64,000 nt of DNA, taken from Firmicutes bacterium CAG:341. GTDB lineage: Bacteria; Bacillota; Clostridia; Oscillospirales; Acutalibacteraceae. Each line of letters starts with the position of its first letter. Positions within the stretch are counted from its first letter, which is position 1. Position numbers and translations under genes: made by a program. A model generated the notes under the pieces. It had not been told where the DNA came from. It did no database searches and worked only from the letters and a program-made list of their open reading frames with translations. Below are positions 54,465 through 63,977 of this stretch, one piece after another. The stretch covers positions 7,484 through 71,483 of the forward strand of contig FR895334.1 of the NCBI GenBank assembly GCA_000434995.1, in the 5' to 3' direction.

Positions 54465-55789
54465 TTTTTGCCATCTCCCCGTTCCCTAATAATAAATCTC
54501 ACAGGCGTTCCGTCAAGTCCAAAAATATCCCTGATTTGATTTTCAAGGTATCTTTGATATGAAAAATGAAACAGTTCTGCATTATTCACAAAAAATACAA
54601 ATGTAGGCGGCCTTGTAGATGCCTGTGTCATATAGTAAATCTTAAGCCTTTTACCTTTATCGGTGGGCGGCTGAACACGGGCAGTTGCCCCTGCAAGCAC
54701 TTCGTTAAGCTTACCTGTTGAAATACGCATTGAATTTTGAGAATGAACAAATGAAATCATTTCATAAAGCTTATCAATTCTTTGTCCTGTTTTAGCAGAT
54801 ATGAACATTATAGGGGCATAACTCATAAATGAAAAATCATTAGTAAGTTTATCCCTGTATTCTTTCATAGTGTTTCCGTCTTTTTCAATTGCGTCCCATT
54901 TATTTACAGCAATAATGCACGCTTTTCCCTGTTCAAGTGCAATGCCGGCAACCTTTGAATCCTGCTCGGTAAAGCCTTCAACAGCGTCAATCATAATTAC
55001 GCAAACATTTGCTCGCTCAACAGCCATTCTTGCACGAATAATACTGTATTTTTCAATAGCATCGTCTACTCGGCTTTTTCTTCTTAATCCGGCTGTATCA
55101 ATAAAATTAAATTTTCCGTATTCATTTTCAACGAAAGTATCAGTAGTGTCCCTCGTAGTACCTGCTATGTCAGATACAATAGCACGGTTTACACCGCTGA
55201 TTTTATTTACAAGTGATGATTTGCCGACATTAGGCTTTCCGATGATGGCTACTTTAATTATTTCATCATCGTCTTCTTCATCTTCACATTCCGGAAGATA
55301 TTTAAGCACTTCATCAAGCAAATCACCCGTGCCATGCCCATGCGATGCTGAAACTGCAACCGGGTCACCTAAACCGAGATTATAAAATTCATAAAATTCA
55401 GGTTCAGGCTCACCGATACTGTCACATTTATTGACGCATAAAACAATAGGCTTACCGCTTTTTTGAAGCATAGTTGCAACATCGTAGTCGCTTGCGACTA
55501 CACCGTCACGAATATTTGTAACCAAAATAATAACATCCGCTGTTGAAATTGCAATTTCAGCCTGAGTTCTCATTTGACTTAAAATTACATCAGATGTATT
55601 TGGCTCTATACCACCGGTATCAACTAACAAAAATTTATGATTAAGCCATTCGCAGTCACCGTAAATTCTATCTCTTGTTACACCGGGAGTATCGTCAACA
55701 ATAGAAAGTCTGCTTCCTATCAATTTATTAAAAAGAGTAGATTTGCCGACATTAGGTCTGCCAACAATTGCTACAACAGGCTTTGCCAT
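54461..55789 (-). CDS. der: Ribosome-associated GTPase Der
   Basis: Double-GTPase (EngA) needed for 50S assembly, 442 aa. First P-loop GRPNVGKS at 10-17, second GKPNVGKS about residue 183; NKCD and NKWD G4 motifs; C-terminal KH-like domain. ATG with GGAGG. Confidence 0.97.
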   Translation of the reverse strand: MAKPVVAIVGRPNVGKSTLFNKLIGSRLSIVDDTPGVTRDRIYGDCEWLNHKFLLVDTGGIEPNTSDVILSQMRTQAEIAISTADVIILVTNIRDGVVASDYDVATMLQKSGKPIVLCVNKCDSIGEPEPEFYEFYNLGLGDPVAVSASHGHGTGDLLDEVLKYLPECEDEEDDDEIIKVAIIGKPNVGKSSLVNKISGVNRAIVSDIAGTTRDTTDTFVENEYGKFNFIDTAGLRRKSRVDDAIEKYSIIRARMAVERANVCVIMIDAVEGFTEQDSKVAGIALEQGKACIIAVNKWDAIEKDGNTMKEYRDKLTNDFSFMSYAPIMFISAKTGQRIDKLYEMISFVHSQNSMRISTGKLNEVLAGATARVQPPTDKGKRLKIYYMTQASTRPPTFVFFVNNAELFHFSYQRYLENQIRDIFGLDGTPVRFIIRERGDGKK

Positions 55790-55821
55790 AAGCTAACCTC
55801 CTTAAATATCACAATAAAACA

Positions 55822-55847
55822 AGAAAGGCGGACAAATAATGTCCGCC
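55822..55847 (-). terminator. Intrinsic terminator of rpmF
   Basis: Stem GGCGGACA against TGTCCGCC with a 5-nt loop, then TTTCTTGTTTT on the reverse strand; 16 bp after rpmF. Confidence 0.82.
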
Positions 55848-55862
55848 AACAAATGTAAAATC

Positions 55863-56045
55863 TTACGCTTCCTTGCTGATAACTTCTTTACCGTTATAGT
55901 AGCCGCAGTTGCCACATACCTTGTGAGATACAGCATAGCCGCCACAGTTAGGGCATTTTACAAGTGTAGAAGCGTCCATTTTCCAAACGCTTGATCTTCT
56001 CTTGTTCTTTCTTGCTTTAGATGTTTTTCTTGCAGGTACTGCCAT
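55863..56045 (-). CDS. rpmF: 50S ribosomal protein L32
   Basis: 60 aa. [19 protein letters not shown] terminus and zinc-binding C31, C34, C44, C47. Follows the DUF177 gene by 31 bp, the standard pairing. Confidence 0.97.
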   Translation of the reverse strand: MAVPARKTSKARKNKRRSSVWKMDASTLVKCPNCGGYAVSHKVCGNCGYYNGKEVISKEA

Positions 56046-56076
56046 TTTAATTGCCTCCTTTATTTAAAAAGCCATA

Positions 56077-56577
56077 TTATTCATCTTCGAGCAACTGTAA
56101 AAGAGCTTCCATTCTTGGGTCAACATCTTTTTTACAGTTACATTGTTTGACATTCAAATTAGCACCGCATTTCGGACACAAACCTTTGCAATCATCTTTA
56201 CAAAGAATTTTGTTAGGCAGTGAAAGCGAAACTTCTTCGTTTACTAATTCGTCTAAATCGAGTTCCCTATTACTTACAACAATGTAATCATCATCGTCTT
56301 CTTCGTTTTCTAGCTTTTCAACTACAATGCGCTTAACATTAAAAGAAAAATTCTTTTTAACTTCTTCGGCACATCTGTCACAAAAGCCATAAAAATCAAA
56401 ACTGATATTTATATCAAGATATAAAACATCAGCTTTAGAATATAAACTGCCGATAACATTAACACCGTTTTTAATAGGGTTATAAGTGCTGTAAATAAGA
56501 TTACTTAAATCGAGATTATAATCAATATCAAGCTTTGTAACAACACCGCTCAATAAATTATTAAGGTCAATTCTCAT
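56077..56577 (-). CDS. DUF177 (YceD) family protein
   Basis: 166 aa, linked in other bacteria to 23S rRNA maturation and to rpmF expression. Cysteines CDRCAEE near the centre and CKDDCKGLCPKCG near the C terminus are family-typical. ATG 56577 after GAGGTGG is chosen; an extension to 56634 has no site. First gene of the pair with rpmF. Confidence 0.92.
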   Translation of the reverse strand: MRIDLNNLLSGVVTKLDIDYNLDLSNLIYSTYNPIKNGVNVIGSLYSKADVLYLDINISFDFYGFCDRCAEEVKKNFSFNVKRIVVEKLENEEDDDDYIVVSNRELDLDELVNEEVSLSLPNKILCKDDCKGLCPKCGANLNVKQCNCKKDVDPRMEALLQLLEDE

Positions 56578-56753
56578 AAAACCACCTCGCACTTGCACTT
56601 TAAGTATTATATATATAAGGGCGCATTTTGTCAATAGTTATTTTGAAAATGGAAACTATTTTTGGTTTAATCGATGATTATTCTCATATTTCATTTGAAT
56701 TATGACTAAAAATTAACAAACTCTTAAATATTATTGCAAATTACATTTCATTA

Positions 56754-56802
56754 TTGATATTTTATTGTCAATGTAGTATTATTATATAAAGGGATTATCC
56801 CT
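56754..56802 (+). promoter_or_regulatory. Predicted promoter and palindrome of the alcohol dehydrogenase gene
   Basis: TTGATA (56754-56759) and TATTAT (56777-56782), 17 bp apart. The palindrome AGGGAT-T-ATCCCT (56790-56802) covers the predicted start site and may be an operator. The region 56640-56753 before it is AT-rich without other visible elements. Confidence 0.58.
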
Positions 56803-56828
56803 AATAAATACAAAGGAGTAATATTATT

Positions 56829-57977
56829 ATGGTTAACAGATTTGTATTAAACGAAACAAGCTATCACGGCGCAGGCGCAATTAAGGAAATTGCAACAGAA
56901 GTAAACGGCAGAGGCTTCAAAAAAGCTTTTGTATGTTCTGATCCTGACCTTATCAAATTTGGTGTAACTAAAAAAGTTACAGATGTTCTTGATAACGCTG
57001 AAATTGATTATGAAATATACAGTGAAATCAAGCCTAATCCAACAATTAAAAATGTACAAACAGGTGTAAAAGCATTTAAAAATTCAGGTGCAGATTGCAT
57101 TATAGCGATTGGCGGCGGCTCATCAATGGATACTGCAAAGGCAATCGGTATTATCATAAAAAATCCTGATTTTGCAGATGTTCGCTCACTTGAAGGTGTA
57201 GCACCTACAACAAACAAGTGCGTACCTATCATCGCTGTTCCTACCACAGCCGGCACAGCAGCAGAGGTAACTATTAACTATGTAATTACCGATACTGAAA
57301 AGAACAGAAAAATGGTTTGCGTAGACCCTAAAGACATTCCTGTTGTTGCAGTAGTTGACCCTGATATGATGTCATCAATGCCAAAAGGACTTACAGCTGC
57401 TACCGGTATGGATGCACTCACCCACGCAATCGAAGGTTATATTACCGCAGGTGCTTGGGAACTTTCTGATATGTTCCATCTTAAAGCAATTGAAATTATT
57501 TCAAGAAGCCTTAGAGGTGCAGTAGAAAACACACCTGAAGGAAGAGAAGGTATGGCTCTCGGTCAATATGTTGCCGGTATGGGATTTTCAAATGTCGGCC
57601 TTGGTATTGTTCATTCAATGGCTCACCCGCTCGGTGCATTATATGACACACCACACGGTGTAGCAAATGCCATAATTCTTCCGACAGTTATGGAATATAA
57701 CGCACCTGCTACCGGTGAAAAATACAGAAATATTGCAAAGGCAATGGGTGTTGAAGGTGTTGACGAAATGACACTTGATCAAGCAAGAAAAGCTGCTGTT
57801 GACGCAGTTAAAAAGCTTTCACACGATGTCGGAATTCCTGAAAATCTTAAAGATATTGTTAAACCGGAAGATGTTGATTTCCTTGCGCAATCTGCATACG
57901 ATGATGCTTGTCGCCCTGGTAACCCAAGAGAAACAAGTGTAGAAGAAATCAAAGAACTTTATCTTTCACTTATGTAA
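56829..57977 (+). CDS. Iron-containing alcohol dehydrogenase (FucO/lactaldehyde reductase type)
   Basis: NAD(H)-dependent group III dehydrogenase of 382 aa, a likely electron sink for aldehydes in fermentation. GGGSSMDTAK (95-104) binds the cofactor; metal ligands D195, H199, H262 and H276 (GMDALTHAIE, VHSMAH, TPHG) are all kept and spaced as in E. coli FucO. Substrate could be lactaldehyde, propanediol or ethanol. Codon use again suggests strong expression. Single gene. Confidence 0.94.
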   Translation: MVNRFVLNETSYHGAGAIKEIATEVNGRGFKKAFVCSDPDLIKFGVTKKVTDVLDNAEIDYEIYSEIKPNPTIKNVQTGVKAFKNSGADCIIAIGGGSSMDTAKAIGIIIKNPDFADVRSLEGVAPTTNKCVPIIAVPTTAGTAAEVTINYVITDTEKNRKMVCVDPKDIPVVAVVDPDMMSSMPKGLTAATGMDALTHAIEGYITAGAWELSDMFHLKAIEIISRSLRGAVENTPEGREGMALGQYVAGMGFSNVGLGIVHSMAHPLGALYDTPHGVANAIILPTVMEYNAPATGEKYRNIAKAMGVEGVDEMTLDQARKAAVDAVKKLSHDVGIPENLKDIVKPEDVDFLAQSAYDDACRPGNPRETSVEEIKELYLSLM

Positions 57978-57993
57978 TTGATACTTATAAATG

Positions 57994-58027
57994 AAAACAG
58001 AGGCTGAATTATCAGCCTCTGTTTTTT
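57994..58027 (+). terminator. Intrinsic terminator of the alcohol dehydrogenase gene
   Basis: 14-bp stem AAAACAGAGGCTGA against TCAGCCTCTGTTTT, 4-nt loop, T6. Confidence 0.9.
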
Positions 58028-58041
58028 ATAGAATAAATAAA

Positions 58042-58073
58042 AAACAGTACAGCTTGATTATGCTGTACTGTTT
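58042..58073 (-). terminator. Intrinsic terminator of the mini P-loop gene
   Basis: 12-bp stem AAACAGTACAGC against GCTGTACTGTTT with an 8-nt loop; T6 follows on the reverse strand. Confidence 0.88.
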
Positions 58074-58087
58074 AATAATAGTTTTGA

Positions 58088-58504
58088 TTATAATTCTTCG
58101 CAGTAATCAAAGATTTCAACAGGTAAATCTTCCTTGTCACAGCTGATTGTGAAATAGAAGTTTACATCTGAAGCTTCGGAAAGCTGTGAAAGCATTTCAA
58201 AAAATTGAGGAAGCTTTTCATATTCCCTGCCTACAATTTTAAATGTAGCATCAACAAGAATATCTGTTACATCATAGTTGCCGGCACAAATACCTGCAAG
58301 GAAACCGTAAAATGCCTTATGACCGTTGATAAGGTATGTTTCAGTTTCTAAAAGGCGAGCCTTTGATGAAACATCATATGTAAGCTTTGGTTCTTTTTCA
58401 ATGCAAACTACATTGCCGTCAGAGTTCTCAACGCAAACATTGACCTGGTCAATAAGCTTTTTTGTTTTTCCTGAACCTTTATTACCGATTATGAGTTTAA
58501 TCAT
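58088..58504 (-). CDS. Small P-loop ATPase-like protein, function unknown
   Basis: 138 aa. Walker A GNKGSGKT at 7-14 and a hydrophobic-aspartate strand DILVDATF as probable Walker B. No further domain, helix-turn-helix or membrane segment. Similar small P-loop proteins in Clostridia are listed as hypothetical or as PilT-like; the latter name is not supported here because the PilT boxes are absent. It lies just downstream of pgi with a 36-bp gap and GGAGG before the ATG. Confidence 0.75.
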   Translation of the reverse strand: MIKLIIGNKGSGKTKKLIDQVNVCVENSDGNVVCIEKEPKLTYDVSSKARLLETETYLINGHKAFYGFLAGICAGNYDVTDILVDATFKIVGREYEKLPQFFEMLSQLSEASDVNFYFTISCDKEDLPVEIFDYCEEL

Positions 58505-58539
58505 ATTAAAATTCCTCCGAGTTTTATTCTAACTATATA

Positions 58540-59886
58540 TTAGCATATACCGAGACGATTTTCAAGAGTTTCTTTTTCCTTTTCATATCCCGGTTTACCT
58601 AAAAGTGCAAACATATTCTTTTTATAGCTTTCTACACCCGGCTGGTTGAAAGGATTAACACCAAGCATATAACCTGAAACTGCACATGTTTTCTCGAAGA
58701 AATAAATTAAATAGCCTAAATCATTAGGTGTAATAGTATCACATTCAATAACAAGATTACCTACACCGCCGTCTGTATGTGCGAGAAGTGTGCCTTCCCT
58801 TGCCTTTTCGTTTACATAGCTCATTTTCTTGCCTGCAAGGAAGTTAAGGCCGTCAATATTACCCTCCTGCTCGGTGATAATGAAATCATTATGCGGCGCA
58901 TTAAACTTAATAACTGTTTCAAACATAAGTTTGCTTCCGCTTTCCTGAATGTATTGGCCGAGTGAATGAAGGTCTGTTGAAAAAATGCAAGATACAGGGA
59001 AAAGTCCCTTGCCGTTTTTACCCTCACTTTCTGCAAATAATTGCTTAAGCCACTCGTTAAACATTGCCATACAAGGCTCATATGATACAAAGCACTCAAG
59101 CTTTGTACCCTTATTGTAAAATACATTTCGTACAGCTGCATATTTGAGCATATCGTTTTCATCAATATTTTCACTGCAAAGCTCATTTTGAGCCTTTTGT
59201 GCGCCTGCCATGAGTTCGTCAATATCAATTCCTGCAACAGCAATAGGAAGAAGTCCAACAGCAGTAAGAACTGAATATCTGCCCCCTACATCGTCAGGAA
59301 CAACAAATGTTTCATAACCTTCCTCATCAGAAAGTTCTTTTAATGTTCCTTTAGCTTTATCTGTTGTAGCAAATATTCTTTTAGCAGCTTCTTCTTTGCT
59401 GTATTTGCTGTTAACAAGGTCACGAAATACTCTAAACGCAATAGCCGGCTCTGTTGTTGTGCCGCTCTTGCTTATTACATTAACGCAAATATCTTTGCCC
59501 TCGCAGATAGAAACAACTTCATTAAGAGCTGAAGGGCTTATAGAATTGCCGATAAAATAAATATCAGGTGTATCTTTCTTTAATGAGTTATAGTTTGGTG
59601 AAGTTAAAGCTTCAATAACCGCCCTTGCACCGAGATATGAGCCGCCGATGCCGATAACTACAAGTATATCTGCATTTGATTTAATATATTCAGCTGCTTT
59701 TTTAATTCTTGCAAATTCTTCTTTATCATAATTTGTAGGCAAATCAACCCAACCGAGAAAGTCATTACCCTCACCTGTTTTATCATTAAGGGTATGAAGT
59801 GCTTCAACTGCTTTTGGTGCAATTGCCTTTATGTCTTCATCTGATACAATGCTTTTTGCATGTTCGTTAAAAAATTTTATTGCCAA
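58540..59886 (-). CDS. pgi: Glucose-6-phosphate isomerase
   Basis: Interconverts glucose 6-phosphate and fructose 6-phosphate in glycolysis. 448 aa, the short Gram-positive type. [14 protein letters not shown] and [14 protein letters not shown] are conserved active-site blocks, [14 protein letters not shown] near the N terminus. Start is TTG 59886 with GAGGCGAT upstream. Confidence 0.97.
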   Translation of the reverse strand: MAIKFFNEHAKSIVSDEDIKAIAPKAVEALHTLNDKTGEGNDFLGWVDLPTNYDKEEFARIKKAAEYIKSNADILVVIGIGGSYLGARAVIEALTSPNYNSLKKDTPDIYFIGNSISPSALNEVVSICEGKDICVNVISKSGTTTEPAIAFRVFRDLVNSKYSKEEAAKRIFATTDKAKGTLKELSDEEGYETFVVPDDVGGRYSVLTAVGLLPIAVAGIDIDELMAGAQKAQNELCSENIDENDMLKYAAVRNVFYNKGTKLECFVSYEPCMAMFNEWLKQLFAESEGKNGKGLFPVSCIFSTDLHSLGQYIQESGSKLMFETVIKFNAPHNDFIITEQEGNIDGLNFLAGKKMSYVNEKAREGTLLAHTDGGVGNLVIECDTITPNDLGYLIYFFEKTCAVSGYMLGVNPFNQPGVESYKKNMFALLGKPGYEKEKETLENRLGIC

Positions 59887-59975
59887 AATAATCGCCTCTG
59901 TTTCAAAAAATAATGTTAATATAAATTCATTGAAATGATATAATACACTATTTTGTCGAAATATTCAATATCTTT

Positions 59976-61106
59976 TTATATATTGTTAAACATTTTCTTA
60001 AAAATATATAAAAATGTTACAGATTTAATATTTTTGTCAGATTTTAACTCAATTGAAGATATTTTTTTATTTCCGCTGTAAACAGTTATAACGCCAAGCT
60101 TATCACCTTTTTTAACCGGTGCTTTAACTTCATCCAAAAAGGAATATTCATAAGTTATTTTATCGGAATTTTTGGGTAACAGCAATTTTTTATTTAACTC
60201 GCATTTGGGGGTAATAGACTTATCAACTCCGTTTTTTACTTTTACGGTTTTGAGTTTTGAATTATCAATTTTTATATTATCAAGCTTATAGTTTGCAAAT
60301 CCGTAATCTAAAAGTTCCTGTGTAAGTGCAAATCTTTCATCACTGGTTTGCGCTCCCAAAACGACTGAAACAAAGCTTATGCCGTCACGAGTTGCAGTGG
60401 CACAAAGGCAAAATCCTGCATTTGAAGTTGTACCGGTCTTAAGCCCCGTCATACCGTTATATTTATTTATCATCTTATTTGTGTTATTAAGTTCGGTTTT
60501 TCCGTTTCTTAAACTGTCAAGCCAAACTGTTGAATATTTCAAAATCAATTTATGCTTCATAACTTCTTTGGCAATTACAGCCAAATCGTAAGCGCACGAA
60601 TAATGATTTGTAACTTCATCGTCAAGGCCGGTGCAATTTTCAAAATGTGAATTTTTTAAACCTAATGTTTCAACTCTCTTATTCATCATATCAACAAATG
60701 CACTGTCACTGCCTGCAACATATTCGCCCAGAAGTGTGCAAGCATCATTTGCTGAAGCTATTACAACAGCTTTAAATAAATCGTTTACGGTCATTTTTTC
60801 ACCTACTTCAAGCCAAATTTGCGAGCCGCCTTTAGATACGGCGTTTTCCGTTGCGGCAACCTCATCGGTAAGCTTGATTTTACCGCTGTCTATCGCTTCA
60901 AGTATAAGAAGTATTGACATCAATTTTGTTACCGAAGCCGGTGAAAGATGCTCGTATGCATTATTTTGTTTAATTACATCGCCTGTATCAAGGCTCATCA
61001 GTACACTTGATTTTACATTTGATTTTTTGTTTTCCTCGGCATTTGCGCAAATTGGAAAACTCAGCACAAATGATAATACCAATATTAAGCTAATTACTCT
61101 TTTCAT
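59976..61106 (-). CDS. D-alanyl-D-alanine carboxypeptidase, DacF-like
   Basis: Penicillin-binding protein 5 family, 376 aa. Signal peptide at 1-23 (ISLILVLSFVLSF then ANAEE). Catalytic SVTK (S58, K61), SAN (118-120) and KTG (223-225), all present. A C-terminal beta-domain ends in an amphipathic helix-like anchor (FLYIFKKMF). The sporulation-type DacF is likely because the organism is a spore former, but a vegetative DacA role is also possible. ATG 61106 after GGGTGAT. Confidence 0.92.
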   Translation of the reverse strand: MKRVISLILVLSFVLSFPICANAEENKKSNVKSSVLMSLDTGDVIKQNNAYEHLSPASVTKLMSILLILEAIDSGKIKLTDEVAATENAVSKGGSQIWLEVGEKMTVNDLFKAVVIASANDACTLLGEYVAGSDSAFVDMMNKRVETLGLKNSHFENCTGLDDEVTNHYSCAYDLAVIAKEVMKHKLILKYSTVWLDSLRNGKTELNNTNKMINKYNGMTGLKTGTTSNAGFCLCATATRDGISFVSVVLGAQTSDERFALTQELLDYGFANYKLDNIKIDNSKLKTVKVKNGVDKSITPKCELNKKLLLPKNSDKITYEYSFLDEVKAPVKKGDKLGVITVYSGNKKISSIELKSDKNIKSVTFLYIFKKMFNNI

Positions 61107-61195
61107 AAAATCACCCACTAATATTTATTATAATTATCTTGTTTTGATTACAATATTTTGATATAATTACTTAAATTAAAGATGGAGGGCCAAAA

Positions 61196-62479
61196 ATGAA
61201 GGCTGCTTTTTATACACTTGGTTGCAAAGTAAACCAATATGAAACCGAATATATGGCGGAACTTTTGAGAAATGCCGGATTTGAAATAGTTAAAGAAAAT
61301 GATGAAGCTGATTACTACATTGTAAATTCTTGTACCGTTACAGCTACCGCTGACCAAAAGACAAGAAAAAGTATCAGAAAGTTTAAAAGAAATCATCCTA
61401 ATTCAACCGTTATATTAACGGGATGTATGCCGCAGGCTTTTCCTGAAGAAGCCAATGAACTTATAGAAGCCGATATTGTTTTTTCAAACAAAAATGACGG
61501 TGATATACTTTCACTTATAAACGAATATAACCTTAATAAAAACAGACTTGTAAAAATAGAACAACACCAAACCGGAGATAAATTTTGGGATTGTTCAATA
61601 GACCGCTTTCACGAGAGAATCAGAGCATTTGTAAAAATTGAAGACGGATGTGACAGATTTTGCTCATATTGCATTATTCCAAAATCAAGAGGCAGAGTTC
61701 GTTCTAAGCCGCTTAACACATTGAAAAATGAAATTGAGGCTCTTGCAAACGGCGGAATTAGAGAAATCGTACTTGTAGGCATAAATTTATCGGCTTACGG
61801 TAAAGGTGAAGATTTCAATATTGTTGACGCAGTGAAAATTTGCAACGAAAATAAAAAAATCAAGCGTATACGACTTGGCTCGCTTGAACCGGACCATTTA
61901 ACCGACGAAGTTATTGAAGGCCTTGCAAGCTGTGAAAAACTCTGCCCTCAATTTCATATTTCACTTCAAAGCGGGTGTAACAAAACACTTAAAAGTATGA
62001 ATAGGCACTATACTGCCGAAGAATATAAAGCACTATGTGCCAAGCTTCGTGCATCATTTGATGACGCCAGCTTAACCACCGATGTAATGGTTGGCTTTAA
62101 TGATGAAACAGAGGCGGATTTTAACGAAAGCCTTGATTTTGTTAAAGAAATTGCATTTGAAAAAGTGCATGTATTCCCATACAGTGAAAGAGTTGGAACA
62201 GCCGCTTCAAAGCGCGGTGATAATGTTTCAAAACAAGAAAAAGAACGCCGTGCCGCCGTTATGATAGAAGAAACGGAAAAGATTCGCCATAATTACCTCA
62301 AAAGCCTTGTAAACACAAGTAAAAAAGTGTTATTTGAAAATGAAATCAAACCGGGAATTTACCAAGGATATACAAAAAGCTATCTGCCGGTAAGAATGAA
62401 ATATGACAGAAATATAGTAGGTGAAGAACTCGAAGTCAAAATTACAAATTACTGTGATGAATTTTGCATAGCTGAATAA
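61196..62479 (+). CDS. mtaB: tRNA t6A37 methylthiotransferase
   Basis: Radical SAM enzyme converting t6A-37 to ms2t6A in ANN-decoding tRNAs, 427 aa. YTLGCKVNQYETE is the MtaB signature. C10, C46, C77 bind the auxiliary cluster and C152, C156, C159 the SAM cluster. C-terminal TRAM domain. GGAGGG before ATG. Overlaps the convergent next gene by 31 bp. Confidence 0.96.
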   Translation: MKAAFYTLGCKVNQYETEYMAELLRNAGFEIVKENDEADYYIVNSCTVTATADQKTRKSIRKFKRNHPNSTVILTGCMPQAFPEEANELIEADIVFSNKNDGDILSLINEYNLNKNRLVKIEQHQTGDKFWDCSIDRFHERIRAFVKIEDGCDRFCSYCIIPKSRGRVRSKPLNTLKNEIEALANGGIREIVLVGINLSAYGKGEDFNIVDAVKICNENKKIKRIRLGSLEPDHLTDEVIEGLASCEKLCPQFHISLQSGCNKTLKSMNRHYTAEEYKALCAKLRASFDDASLTTDVMVGFNDETEADFNESLDFVKEIAFEKVHVFPYSERVGTAASKRGDNVSKQEKERRAAVMIEETEKIRHNYLKSLVNTSKKVLFENEIKPGIYQGYTKSYLPVRMKYDRNIVGEELEVKITNYCDEFCIAE

Positions 62480-63627
62480 ACATTTGATGTTTCTTCATTA
62501 TCCTTTAATGAACTATAAGAAAAAATATAATATCCTCTTACATTATCGATTTTTGAAAGATAAGTAATCTGCCGTGCTACTATATCTTTTTCTTTTTTAA
62601 ATTCATTTTTGCCGCTCTCCCCTGCATATTCATCTTCACTGTTTGACTTATACATAGGTAATGCAACATAAAGCTTGCAAGTTGCATTATCGCACCACAT
62701 TTTAGTAGTTTGCATAAAAGGTTGATTTTCATTTTTAAAGCCAAAATATATTTGCGGGCAAATATAATCTATGTATCCTTCATTTCTTGACCATTTAATT
62801 ACATCGGCATAAAGCGTTGAATAATCATAATCCATATCAGAAGCCGGACTTATACCGAAAGTGATGTTTTTGTTGTTAGATTTAATCGCACTGTAAACAG
62901 ATTTAATCATAATGTTTACATTTTCGCGCCGCCAATCAAAAAGGCTCATTTTACCGCTGTTGTTTTTATATGCCGAATATGCTTCTTTATCAATTTTTTT
63001 ATCTTTAGTCGGGTAAAAATAATCATCAAAACATATTGAATCAACATCATAATTTAAAATGATTTCTTTTACTCCGTTAACTATTAAATCTGTTACTTCA
63101 CTGTAACAGGGGTTAAAATATATACCGCTGTCAAGAACAATAAGCTTATCGGTACCCTGCCACTCTAACGCTATATTATTTTTTGCCAAGGAGTTAAAAT
63201 CATTTCTCTGGCAAACTCTATAAGGATTTATCCACGCTTCTACTGATAAATTATATTTATGTGCAATTTGAACCATTATTTCGAGCGGGTCATAAATAAG
63301 CTTTGCACCTTGATAGCCAAAGCAATATTCACTTGTAGGAAAATACGATGAATTGTAAAAGGCGTCAGCACACGGTCTTACCTGAACTGTTACACGGTTA
63401 AAGCCTTTATTTGAAAGTTCTTTAAAAGCTTTTGAAATTGATTTAGTAAATGATTTTTTATCACTGTTTTTTGTAAATTCAGATAATTCATAATAAGAAA
63501 TGAAAACACTTTTAACATAAGTATTTTGATTATCTGTATTTTCATTTATTTTGCTGTTATCGGCAGTAAAAGTACATCCTGCCAAGCAAAAAACAAGAAA
63601 TATTGATAAAATAATTTTTTTATACAC
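62449..63627 (-). CDS. GH10-like family lipoprotein (DUF4015/GHL10 type)
   Basis: 392 aa. Lipobox LAGC with C18 after a hydrophobic signal. A TIM-barrel domain follows (KGFNRVTVQVRPCADAFYNS; VEAWINPYRV; FDDYFYP), matching glycosyl-hydrolase-like 10 proteins such as Bacillus YngK, which act on peptidoglycan or surface glycans. Start is GTG 63627. It is single and overlaps mtaB at its end. Confidence 0.82.
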   Translation of the reverse strand: MYKKIILSIFLVFCLAGCTFTADNSKINENTDNQNTYVKSVFISYYELSEFTKNSDKKSFTKSISKAFKELSNKGFNRVTVQVRPCADAFYNSSYFPTSEYCFGYQGAKLIYDPLEIMVQIAHKYNLSVEAWINPYRVCQRNDFNSLAKNNIALEWQGTDKLIVLDSGIYFNPCYSEVTDLIVNGVKEIILNYDVDSICFDDYFYPTKDKKIDKEAYSAYKNNSGKMSLFDWRRENVNIMIKSVYSAIKSNNKNITFGISPASDMDYDYSTLYADVIKWSRNEGYIDYICPQIYFGFKNENQPFMQTTKMWCDNATCKLYVALPMYKSNSEDEYAGESGKNEFKKEKDIVARQITYLSKIDNVRGYYIFSYSSLKDNEETSNVYSAMQNSSQ

Positions 63628-63672
63628 TTGAACACATCCTAATTTTATAGTAAAATAATAATGGTGATTAAA

Positions 63673-63969
63673 ATGGAATTTAGACTTGGCAACTCAAGAT
63701 GGGTGCATCAAAGAGGAGAAACAGTTTCAATTGTTTGTCCCGAATGTAAGAATAAAGTTAATTTTGGAGTTTTCTCAAATTTTGAAAGGCGCCTTGCAGT
63801 TAAAGCAACGCTTCTTGACTGCAAAAATGTATATTTTCTTGTATGCCCTGAATGTGCATCTGTTTTTACAGTTGAAGAAGCAAGAGGTAAAGCCTTTCAA
63901 AAAGGTGAAAAACTATCAATAGGAAATTTTGATTTAAAACCGCTTAAGGAATTCAAATCAGAAGTTTAA
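63673..63969 (+). CDS. Small zinc-ribbon protein, function unknown
   Basis: 98 aa. Two CPEC motifs (IVCPECKNK; LVCPECASVF), about 40 residues apart, form a probable zinc ribbon. The remainder is basic and polar; no membrane segment. ATG 63673 with GGTGAT 4 nt upstream is preferred to ATG 63661. I do not recognise the family. Ends at a terminator; divergent from the lipoprotein gene. Confidence 0.78.
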   Translation: MEFRLGNSRWVHQRGETVSIVCPECKNKVNFGVFSNFERRLAVKATLLDCKNVYFLVCPECASVFTVEEARGKAFQKGEKLSIGNFDLKPLKEFKSEV

Positions 63970-63977
63970 TAATATTT

